From Monoraphidium neglectum (lineage: Eukaryota; Chlorophyta; Chlorophyceae; Sphaeropleales; Selenastraceae), in NCBI RefSeq assembly GCF_000611645.1, contig NW_014013624.1, positions 42,985 through 106,984 on the forward strand: 64,000 bases of DNA. Reading direction: 5' to 3'. Positions 56,026 to 64,000 of this stretch are shown here, in pieces. A model generated the notes under the pieces. The model saw only the letters and a list, made by a program, of their open reading frames with translations, was not told the DNA's origin and did no database searches. Positions within the stretch are counted from its first letter, which is position 1. The number at the start of each line of letters is the position of its first letter. The position numbers and the translations under genes are program-made.

Positions 56026-57102
56026 GCACACTGCAATTTTGCACGCACTAACACGCTGCGTTTTTCTTCGCTACACAAAGGATATCTGTAGCGAGGGTAG
56101 CGAGGTGCAGCGCTTTGCACCAGGAAACCGGGCTTCAGATCTGATGATGAGGCATCCCGATCTTTTGAACCAGGCCACTTATCGCATCTTATGGGTTCAA
56201 TATACAGTCTTCAATGCATTCATGCTACGACGGAGTTTTCTCCATGTAAGTAAACATCCACAATGCTCGTGGTGAAGAGGCCGCGCAAATGGCTGGTCAT
56301 GAGGGTGAGAGCTGACCGCCAGCGCACAACAAAGGGCGCTCACCCACTGGTCTAGGCGTCTCCAAGCGAGAACACACCTGCCCCGGATTGGTTTAAATAG
56401 ACCCCGTCACAGTACAACTTGTTTGCAAGTTTGTTTGTCTCAAGTTTGTCTCAATTGCGACACGACAGGGAAGTTGATGGCGCCCGTCTGCAGTACGTGA
56501 CTCTCTAAGCAAGCTTGCGTCACCTGTCGGCGCGCGATGACAGTTTGCCCAGTCCGCCGCGTTGACACTTCGCTCTGGTCGGCCGGGGGAGGCGGCAGGG
56601 ATGGTGTCACCGCGCCGAGTGCGGTGACAGTTCGGCCGGCCCGCCGCGGTGACAGTTCGCTCTGGTCGGCCGGGGGAGGCGGCAGGGGTGGCGGGGCGCT
56701 GCGTCGGCATTGGCGATTTTTTTCGTGTGCAATAGTGCATGGCCGTGGGTGTTTGCACGCTACTGAGCGAGGTGGTGGTGGTGGTTGGGATGATGCCACA
56801 CGGCAGTTGCTGAAGGCAGTTGGGGAGTGAGGGGTTTGCGGGTGGGAGAGTGGGTGGTGGCCGCGTTTCTATCCTCGACGCATCGCCAGGGTACAAGCAA
56901 ATTGAATTTCTTTCTCCTGTGTTCATCGAGTGAACTACAAAGGCATGCACGCCAGCCACGACTCACAGAGGTCACGGGGGTGACTGTTATGCCCCAGGGC
57001 ACATGCACAACAGCCTGTGCCTCATCAGGCGTGTTGGTGGATGAAAACAGACGAACACCGCAACATCGTCGATGACAGACATTTGGTCAGGGTTCTGTGG
57101 TA
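56026..57102. other. 1.1-kb region with a tandem duplication, no confident gene
   Basis: Upstream of the helicase gene. It contains two copies of an 87-bp unit (56535-56708). Frames through it are not protein-like. No TGTAA for the unnamed gene to the right was found. Confidence 0.45.
56535..56708. repeat. two tandem copies of an 87-bp GC-rich unit
   Basis: The block containing cgctctggtcggccggggga recurs with an offset of 87 bp (56571 and 56658), and the preceding gacagtt-type stretch recurs with the same offset. Confidence 0.85.
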
Positions 57103-57675
57103 TCAGGATGATGTTACTGCGGCTGAGAAGAGGCCAGCGTTGCGTGGGAAGGCCGCAGGGCAGCCGAGATTGACCATCGCCTTGAGCAGCCCCTCCTGCT
57201 GGCTTGGCTAGAGCAAGGCGCAACCTGCACCACTGGCTGCAAGCGGCATACCCGCACCTGCCCCTCCAGCTTCCTGAGATTCTCCAATAGCATTGGAACA
57301 CCTCCAGGTACGGTATGCATATGCTGGCGTAGCCGGTGGCCTTGCACCCGCGCGGGGGCAATGCGCCTCACCCGGGGGACATGAGCTATGGCGCGTCAAA
57401 ACCATGAGCGCGCACACTGTCACAGAAGCAGCGGCTGCTGGACCGCCTGCAGCAAGCCGACCGCGATGGATGCACCGCCAAGCATCTGATGTTATCCGAG
57501 CGACCGGCCGTACCCCCAGCCATCCTTGCCGCCACGGCGCCCTCACAGGGTCAAAGTTGCCAATGCTCAGGCCAGGCTGGCCAGGGAGGCCCTTGCCCCT
57601 TGCAGCAACAATTGTGACAGGGACAGGGACAGCGTAGAGTTTGTTAAGACGTAGGCCCGAGCACACGGTGACAAT
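57103..57675 (-). CDS. unnamed minus-strand gene, partial model
   Basis: No family recognised. Three pieces look like real exons: 57675-57547 (IVTVCSGLRLNKLYAVPVP, then VTIVAARGKGLPGQPGLSIG and NFDP) bounded by a CAG acceptor and a GTGAGG donor; one ending at 57258 (VPMLLENLRKLEGQ) with a GTGCGG donor; and 57195-57103 (EGLLKAMVNLGCPAAFPRNA, GLFSAAVTSS, stop). The last two join in phase. The start is not found; an ATG at 57910 gives a transit-like leader but does not join in phase. The plus strand between 57420 and 57540 also reads protein-like (RLLDRLQQADRDGCTAKHL), so the orientation is not certain. Confidence 0.35.
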
Positions 57676-58128
57676 CTGCGTGTGGGGTGCTGAGTGTTCA
57701 ACCAACACGCTGCACCAAGGAACATGCCATGGCCAGTCAAGAGGGTCGACACTTTCACCTTGCTCTCCCCCAGGCAGGCGCACCCGCCGGGAGCTGCACA
57801 GCCCGGGTCTCACAAAAGATTTCGTTGCAAGCACTGTTTAGTGCACCAAACGATTGTTTACGTTCACAACACCGAAGAGACCAGCTGGCACATGTGCTTG
57901 ATCTTGCCATCTACGCGTCACTTTAGAGTCAGATTACAGGTACACGTCAGTGAAGGTCAAGGGTGATTGTGAGCTCATGGAGGCGAGGGCACTGCAATCG
58001 GCTGTCCGAATTCGCAAATATTTCACGGTATCTCAAAGGAACGTGTGTGGAAAGCTTGTGGTGGATTAGGCAGATAGATTCTAGCCGCAAACAAAGCTGG
58101 TTTCAGTTGGCCCTACGCACAGAAGAAT
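57676..58128. other. intergenic or 5' part of the unnamed gene
   Basis: Contains a candidate leader ATG (57910, minus) for the unnamed gene and the minus-strand TGTAA of the coiled-coil gene at 57934-57938. Nothing else recognised. Confidence 0.4.
57934..57938 (-). terminator. poly(A) signal TGTAA for the coiled-coil gene
   Basis: Minus-strand TGTAA about 190 nt past the stop at 58129. Confidence 0.5.
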
Positions 58129-60227
58129 TCACTTGCGCGCCACCAGGTCCTTTGACCCGCTCAGATCGCTGCCGGTGTCCTCTTGCCCAGCAACCATCGC
58201 CTGATCGAAGCGACCGCTTGACACGCTTGCGCCCTTCTTGCTGCTCCCGAATATGCCGGAGGCATCTGTCAGACTGAGGCCTAGGCGCGACTTTGTTGAC
58301 GTGCCCTGCGCAATTGATGAAGAGAAGGGGACACAGGGAGAAGGTTGCCTTTGGGTGGCGAGCGTGCAAGCACACCCATACGTGAGACTCACCCTGTCCG
58401 TGATGCATGAAAGATGTTCCCTGCATGTTGTGGCCTGATCCCACTAGCAAATTCGAGGCCGGTGGCTCACCTTGGCCTGGGATGCAAACACCAGGTTGCC
58501 GCCCTGCTCGACGCATCCATTGCTCCTGTTGACAGACTTGCCCAGGCTGCCGCCCGACGTGACGTTTTCGTCCTTGCAATTGTCCCCACCGCCCCGAGGA
58601 ACGTCGCTGGCAGCTTTGGCCTGAGCAATCTTGACCAACTGCTGCTCAACTCCCTGCTGCTGCACGGCAGCATTTGCGCTGCTAGTGCCCAACCCTGTGC
58701 TCTCTGGGGCGCCGCCCAGCCATGACAGCGTGAAGCGTGGTGTGCTGGCCCCGGAAGTGCTGCTAGCGCCAGAAATGTTGAGGGTGGCCTGCATGGCACG
58801 CTGGCTGGCACTGTCGCGTGCAAATCGAGGAGTGAGGCTGCCTGTTGTCGAGGACCCCTCCAAAAGGCGCGGCGAGAGTGCGCCGCTCGTGCTCTGCGAT
58901 AGCGCGGCCTGCATGAGCCGCGCCATCTTGGCGGGGTCATCAAGGAGCAGGCTGGGTGCAAACGTGTAGGATGGCTCGCTGCAGCGTGGGCGAGGTTGGC
59001 CACAAGATGCGTGTGAGCCGCTCATGCTTCCGCTGATTGCTGCTTGGCCAGCAAAAGGCGCATGCGTTGCCAGCACAAGCGCACACGCATACAGCGCCGA
59101 TGCTGCATCGATCACTTGCAGGGACTTCGCCAAAGCATCTCACACGTCCAAATGCCTCACCTGGTATGAGACTGCTCTGTCCTTGCTGTTGTGTCGGGCA
59201 CGAAGGTCACCTCACAGCCCAACTCCCGCAGTGCCTCGACAGCGGCGCCCTCATCAATCTCGCTGCTGAACATGCGCTGCAGCACGCCCGCCACGCGGTC
59301 GCGCAGTGCTGCAAGCTCTGCAGCAAAATGCGCTGCTTCGGCTTCCCGCTCGGCGCTTAGCTCCGTCATCTGCATAAAAATTTGACGCCATGCGTGCAAA
59401 TGGCATCAGAGCCAGCAATGGCTGGTAATTGGCGCATCCCACATTGCGCGAGTTGCAGCATACACTGCAAATCAAGCCCTCGTGATTGGAGCCCACCACT
59501 TGCGTCCCCGTCAACAGTGCAAACCACGCGCTGCTTCTGGACTCATCACAGCAGTAGAACCCCAAGCAATTAGACAAAACTAGGCGCAATCCCCCTCGCC
59601 CTGGGGAAGTTCACTCACCTTCTCCGTTAGCAGGCGATTGGCCTCTACCAGCTGCTGCGACTCGTCCTTCAGCTTGAGGTTGGTTAGCAACAGCTGCGCA
59701 TTCTGCTGAGCCAGTTCCTCCTTGTTCCTGCCCAGCGACTCGGCCGCGCCCCGCAGGTGATCAGTGTCGCGCCGCAGCCCGTCCGCCTCGGCGGCAAGCG
59801 CATTGGCGCGCTCCGCCGCTGCCGCCGCAACGCGGCGCTCTTGCTCTAATTCTTTGGCATATTGCTGCACGAGGGCATGTACGAGAGACAATTGGTGCGT
59901 GACAGGCCATCAGCAGCTGCATCAGGGCGGTCCGGCGCCGGTCTTTCTTTGTCGCCGCGGGAGAGGGGAACTGTCATGCGCCACTTTACACATGATGCCT
60001 TGCGCGGCGCGCGCTGCAGAGGCGGTTTGAATGCCTCGCATCGGCCCCAGCTGGGTGCAGGCCTTGGAAGATGCAGGCCGCTAACGCCTGTAAGCTATAG
60101 CTCATACCTCTACGGTCTTCTTCAGCTCCTTGACCTGCCCGTCCTTGTCGTCCTGGCCGCGGTGGTGCCGCAGCCTGCGGATCTCCAGTGCTGCAGCGCC
60201 ACCCATCACCCCGATCAGCCCGATCAT
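58129..60227 (-). CDS. coiled-coil protein of unknown function
   Basis: Five exons in phase (60227-60108, 59864-59619, 59369-59161, 59032-58471, 58305-58129) encode about 437 residues. The first residues are hydrophobic (MIGLIGVMGGAAALEI), then basic (RRLRHHRG), and the protein goes into a long heptad-rich region: QYAKELEQERRVAAAAAERA, ADGLRRDTDHLRGAAESLG, NKEELAQQNAQLLLTNLKL, ESQQLVEANRLLTEKM and TELSAEREAEAAHFAAELAA. The second half is Ser/Thr-rich with a repeated pattern SGALSPRLLEGS / TGSLTPRFARDS / SGASTPRFTLS, which are S/T-P sites spaced about 25-30 residues apart, suggesting phosphorylation. It ends SDLSGSKDLVARK. The hydrophobic start could be a short membrane anchor. A filament- or membrane-associated structural role is possible, but no family was recognised. 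Confidence 0.75.
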
Positions 60228-60845
60228 AGTGAAGTATCACAAGCTTTTGTCCCGCCAGCCGGCGATGGCTTGCAGAGCTCGAGGCGAGGCCGTTTGACTT
60301 GCACCCCGCGTGCAGAAGCCGAAGACGCCAAGGGCGATTTCGAGCGGCACAAAAGACGTCAAAAAACGCATTTTTACTCAGGTAAAGGTGCACGCACACC
60401 CTCACGGTCAGCATGGACCCAGGAGAGGCGGGGCAGCTGCTGATGTGCCTGGTCTTGTGTCACTCAAGACTCAACGCCCGCCGGCTCTGATGGGAGGTGT
60501 GTGCATCAAGTGCACGGTGCGCCCAGGAAGGCTGAAAGATAAAGTGAGATTGCACAGGGCGTGCCTCATCTGCCTGTGTGGCCTTTTTCGCCTTTCCTGT
60601 TGTGTCCTCTTGAAGCAGCTGTTCAGCTGCAGTGCTGTCGGGAGCCCTGCCACACGCCAGTCTTTGCCCCCGCCCCCACCATGGGCCGAGTTCCTGCGCA
60701 CCGCCGCCACTCAGCCTCAAAAGTGCTAATTTACGAGACAGATATCTTGCGCAGCTGCCCTGCCGGGTTGTTGCCCTACGCTGGCAATGGACCTTCACGT
60801 GTGCACGGGTGCGATGAGAAGAGAGTTGAGTTACATACAGGGCTG
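60228..60845. promoter_or_regulatory. upstream region of the coiled-coil gene
   Basis: 618 bp between the coiled-coil gene and the DUF3119 stop (both minus). Several plus-strand frames (for example 60561-61046) cross it but run antisense to DUF3119 exons and have no motif. Confidence 0.45.
60831..60835 (-). terminator. candidate poly(A) signal TGTAA for the DUF3119 gene
   Basis: Minus-strand TGTAA only about 11 nt past the stop at 60846. Confidence 0.45.
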
Positions 60846-62332
60846 TCACTTGGGGCCGCTAGTCTTGGAGGGGCCGCAACGCTCCACCATTACGTTGTAC
60901 AGCTCCTGACCGTTGAAGATGACTGCGAGATGTGCACAGTGCAATCGTGCAGTAGTGTCAGTTTAATGTTGGCCAAGTCAAGTCACCCAAACATCTACAA
61001 ATACGCACGCTCTCATGGCATGAATACAGTGACAAGACGACCGTGAAGATGCCAAGCCCAAACTCACTTGGGAAAAAATGAATTTGGCCCTCTGGCTTGG
61101 TCTGACTCTCCTGCGGATCTCAGAAATAAGGGCAGCACGATACATTTACGTCACTGGGGACAGGGAGTAGGGCACGCAAGAGGGACGCGGAAGCTTTTAC
61201 GGCACACAGAGGCTTCTGCTGTGTTAGCCACCCTGCATGTTACTGCTGCTTTGCGCGGCCCACCTTGAAGTAAACGAGAACAGGGAAGCCGGGCCACCAA
61301 AACTCCTGTGGTGGGGAGGGCATGGGGCCCTGTTGAGATTGACATGTGGTACAGACACACAGCCCCAGCCAGTGGCAGGCCGCAATAACACATGCCACCT
61401 TGCCTCTTGGGACTTTGTGGCTGTCACAAGTTGCCCACCCAGTTGATGAAGGAGTCGTATGACCAGCGGTTGCGGCCGCCCACAAACTTGTTCTCCGTCT
61501 CCTCCTCCTCCTTGCCAGCAATGACGACCTCCAGCCCCACGTCGTCAAAAACAAACCTGACACACCAGCCAAATGAAGAGGACAGACGTGGGGTGGAAAA
61601 GCTGACTGGTTTACTTATGCAACAAGCAACATGGCAAGTCGGCTGCACACGTTTGCTTCCAGCAGTACGCCACCTAGCCGAGCCGGACGAACCTGCTGCC
61701 AGCTCGAGTGGGGTTGGCAAGGTCAAAGCGCGCGCGCTTGCCTCAGCTGGCATGCTATATGGCAAGAGATGCACCCTGCCTTCAAATTTCTTGCGTCAAC
61801 AAGCACACGCACTTGACGCGCGTCGCCTGGATGGCCAGAAATACGCCTAGGAGACCTGCGATGCCTGCCAAAGGCGTGACGCCCTCATAGGCTGACAGCC
61901 CGGAGATCACAAGCAGACCCAGCGGTACATTGAATGAGGGGCTCGGCACCACTGTCGGCCGCTTTGTAGGCGCCTCCTTGGACTTCTTGGCACCGAATGA
62001 GAACAGCTGCGGGCATGCAACAAAATTCAAGTTGGAGCATTGGCTTGCTGCTCGTTCGTTTGTTTATGTTGTTCAGGTGCATGCATGTCCGCGTGTGCCC
62101 TCCCTGCCCCATGGCCAAACATCACTCACAGCTGCTGTGCGAACGGCCAGTACCCTGGGCCGTGCGCCGTGCAGAGGTCCAGGCCTCTTTGCCACACCTG
62201 AAGGATGTGTGCGCAAGCAGCACGGCACGAGCAGTGAGTGGTCGCGGTCGCCCCCCCCTGAATGTTGCGCCATGCAGGACAATTGTTGCGAGAATCGTTA
62301 CCTGTGCAATGCGCGGTCTTCTGCGCAAGCAT
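60846..62332 (-). CDS. plastid DUF3119 membrane protein
   Basis: Conserved protein of cyanobacteria, algae and plants with unknown function (DUF3119). Seven exons in phase (62332-62302, 62197-62130, 62006-61813, 61556-61439, 61305-61264, 61110-61068, 60922-60846) encode 190 residues. The leader (MLAQKTAHC, then KRPGPLHGARPRVLAVRTAA) is a plastid transit peptide. FNVPLGLLVISGLSAYEG and TPLAGIAGLLGVFLAIQATR form two hydrophobic segments. The DUF3119 core follows: FVFDDVGLEVVIAG, a Glu run, NKFVGGRNRWSYDSFINW, EFWWPGFPVLVYFK, ESQTKPEGQIHFFPIIFNG and QELYNVMVERCG. All landmarks of the family are present and the length is normal. Confidence 0.9.
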
Positions 62333-62812
62333 GTTTCCCTCTGCGCTGCTTGTTGGATCGGTGATTCGCGGCGATCTGCCGCTGATGGCAGACTGTTTTA
62401 TCTCAAGGAACCCTTAAAAGTATTTGAACTGCTCAATTGGCCAGGCAAGCATTCGGTACAGGGCACCCCCTGCAACCAAGGGCCTGCAGCTGCTGCTGTC
62501 CAGCTGGTGCAGCGCTGAGCACCTTCTACGGCCGTTGAGGCCCCGCCCGTTGCGGGTCACAGGCTCGGCGCGTGCCCACTGCAAGTATTCTTGGAGTTTT
62601 TCTGGCACTGAAGTCAATGGCCAACCGCAAGACACAAAATCCATTTTCACATCTCTGATCACGGCAAATGGTCGCGCTTCAGTAGTGTGGGGTGCTGACT
62701 GTCCATTGTGGTCAACTGTGTACCCGTCGTGCATGACCTGCAAATGTGGGCTGCAACCAAGCTGAGATCAAGAGATGGCTCAACTACCTTGTCGTTGTAG
62801 TCGGCTGTCGCC

Positions 62813-62852
62813 TAGGGTTTAGGGTTGAAGGGTTCAGGGTTTGGGTTTAGGT
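62813..62852 (+). repeat. degenerate telomere-like TTTAGGG block 1
   Basis: Several agggttt/agggttc/tttgggtttag units with substitutions. Confidence 0.75.
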
Positions 62853-63021
62853 GTGAGCCCTTGTATGACTGGGCAGCAAGTTATGGTGGCTGCAGACATT
62901 CCACCTGGTCCTGAAACGCGTTGGGCGTCGTCTGGTGGGTGTGAGGGGACGGTTCTGCCCAATGAATGGCAAGGTGGGGCAGGCATGGTGGAGGGCTGCA
63001 CCAACACCCCCCCACTTGTGT

Positions 63022-63052
63022 TTGGCACATCATCAAAGGGATGATGTGCCAA
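63022..63052. repeat. perfect 12-bp inverted repeat with 7-base loop
   Basis: ttggcacatcat (63022-63033), loop caaaggg, atgatgtgccaa (63041-63052). The arms pair without mismatch. Confidence 0.9.
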
Positions 63053-63208
63053 GACTCTTCCCAGCCCACCAGACCTCCCCCCATGCGTGGTACTGCTTGT
63101 GGCAAGGCTGCATGCTGTCTCGAAACCGCCCCCAACAGCCACAGCGCAGAATTGTGCAGGCTGGGCAGCAGTCTGACACGGGGTGACAAGTGCTGTATCC
63201 TGCAGATT

Positions 63209-63526
63209 TGCCCAAGGCAGTGCACAGCACACTCACCCCACCCCCACACCCACAGGCGTGCAGCTGCCAGTGGAAGCTGCACAGTCAGGATACACGTGAT
63301 GGGTGCTGCCGCTGACGTCACCACGACTCACCAAAAGAGTGAGGCAGGCTGCTGGCACCAGCTGTCAACCCTTGGATGTGCCCAAGGCAGTGCACCACCG
63401 AGCATCAGCCTTGGACTCACACCCACAGGGCTGCAGCCAGGGTGGAAGCTGCAGGGTCATGACACACGTGTTTAGTCATGCGTCTGACATCACCACGACT
63501 CACCAGAAGAGTGAGGCAGGCTGCTG
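63209..63526 (+). repeat. imperfect direct duplication, offset 171-172 bp
   Basis: Both copies start near cccaaggcagtgcac (63211 and 63382) and end with accacgactcacc then gagtgaggcaggctgctg (about 63320 and 63492), with substitutions and small indels between. Confidence 0.8.
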
Positions 63527-63605
63527 TAGGGGTCGGGGTCCATCATAGGGACCATAATGTGCCAGAAAAGACTGCCAAAAGGTGCTGCAACCGTCGCCCA
63601 AAGAA

Positions 63606-63657
63606 GGGTTTGGGGTTTAGGGGTTACGAACTTTACTAGGTTAGGGTTTAGGGTTTG
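63606..63657 (+). repeat. degenerate telomere-like TTTAGGG block 2
   Basis: ggtttggggtttagggg, then ggttagggtttagggttt, with a non-telomeric interruption. Confidence 0.75.
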
Positions 63658-63893
63658 TTCTGACCCCATGATGGATGTTTGTTCATTTAGTTGGGCAGGC
63701 AGGGTACGTGGGTTCACCCCCTTGGAGTCTTGCTGACGTCACAGGTTGGCACCCACGTGATCAAATGTCACTAGTGACACCGCCCAAGTGACACCATGCT
63801 GAGTCAAGCCCTGCACACCTGAGAACTGTTGCACCTGCAGTTGTGCTGTGGCACCAGCCGCACCAGCCAGCCCTTGATGAGGTGGATCCACTA

Positions 63894-63972
63894 GTTTTAG
63901 GGTTTAGGGTTTGGGGTTTTGGGTTTAGGGTTTAGGGTTTAGGGTTGAAGGGTTCAGGGTTTGGGTTTAGGT
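63894..63972 (+). repeat. telomere-like TTTAGGG block 3, the cleanest
   Basis: Runs of exact tttaggg units mixed with ttttggg and tttgggg variants, leading into the second copy of the 1120-bp unit. Confidence 0.85.
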
Positions 63973-64000
63973 ATGAGCCCTTGTATGACTGGGCAGCAAG

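Larger units (their letters stand above)
62333..64000. other. gene-poor, repeat-rich right end (subtelomere-like)
   Basis: No coding motif found on either strand. Contains three degenerate TTTAGGG blocks, a perfect 12-bp hairpin, an internal duplication of about 145 bp with a 171-172-bp offset, and the first 60 bp of a second copy of a 1120-bp unit. Confidence 0.6.
62821..64000 (+). repeat. 1120-bp tandem repeat, one full copy plus 60 bp
   Basis: Bases 62821-62880 and 63941-64000 are identical except one position (gtgtgagc versus gtatgagc). The offset is 1120 bp and the window ends inside the second copy. Confidence 0.9.

Noticed and set aside
57208..57834. 208-codon uninterrupted minus-strand frame as a single-exon gene
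   Set aside because: Only the 57675-57547 part is convincing; it has a clear donor at its end, so reading on through 57208 is probably intronic.
60561..61046. 161-codon plus-strand open frame
   Set aside because: Antisense to the last two DUF3119 exons and without motif.

Overview
The window is nuclear DNA from a green alga (Chlorophyta). The evidence is dense, GC-rich, intron-rich genes on both strands with GT-AG introns of about 80-400 bp; TGTAA as the likely poly(A) signal after many stop codons; chloroplast-type transit peptides; plant-lineage families (ELIP, DUF3119, SCI1-like, AAAP permease, plant-type fructosamine-3-kinase); many in-frame CAG/glutamine runs; and TTTAGGG-like blocks at the right end. 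The order or genus cannot be fixed from the sequence alone. No bacterial-type operon, CRISPR array, intact transposon or rRNA/tRNA gene was seen.

Layout, left to right. 1-8.7 kb, minus strand: a partial secreted GH16-type protein running off the left edge, a membrane-anchored pepsin-like aspartic protease (with a 179-base N gap), and a chloroplast-targeted rhomboid-like protein that has lost its catalytic Ser and His. 9-11.7 kb, plus: a fructosamine-3-kinase with transit peptide. 12-15.4 kb, minus: an SNM1-type beta-CASP nuclease. 16.2-22.1 kb, plus: a large PHD-finger nuclear protein. 23.3-27.6 kb, plus: an SCI1-like protein and an HSP20 small heat-shock protein. 28.6-31.3 kb, minus: a CBM20 starch-binding protein with a C-terminal membrane helix. 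32.6-35.6 kb, plus: an AAAP amino-acid permease. 36-39.2 kb, minus: ELIP and a riboflavin-pathway deaminase. 39.5-41.6 kb, plus: an FG nucleoporin resembling NUP42. 41.7-48.3 kb, minus: a small secreted, probably GPI-anchored protein and a large BRCT protein. 48.7-52.3 kb, plus: an SSXT-like coactivator and a secretory cyclophilin. 52.6-62.3 kb, minus: a DDX20/Gemin3-like helicase, an unnamed gene, a coiled-coil protein and a plastid DUF3119 protein. 62.3-64 kb: a repeat-rich, subtelomere-like tail with degenerate TTTAGGG blocks and the start of a second copy of a 1120-bp unit.

These are independent eukaryotic genes, not one pathway. Plastid physiology is over-represented (ELIP, riboflavin deaminase, FN3K, DUF3119, rhomboid-like, CBM20). 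DNA repair and chromatin (SNM1, BRCT, PHD, SSXT) and RNA handling (DDX20-like, FG nucleoporin) are also present. Several pairs are divergent with short shared upstream regions (239, 287 and 365 bp) and others converge closely (145 bp between the nucleoporin and the GPI protein). Exon boundaries given as exact were checked for splice consensus and reading phase by hand; those called uncertain were not resolved.
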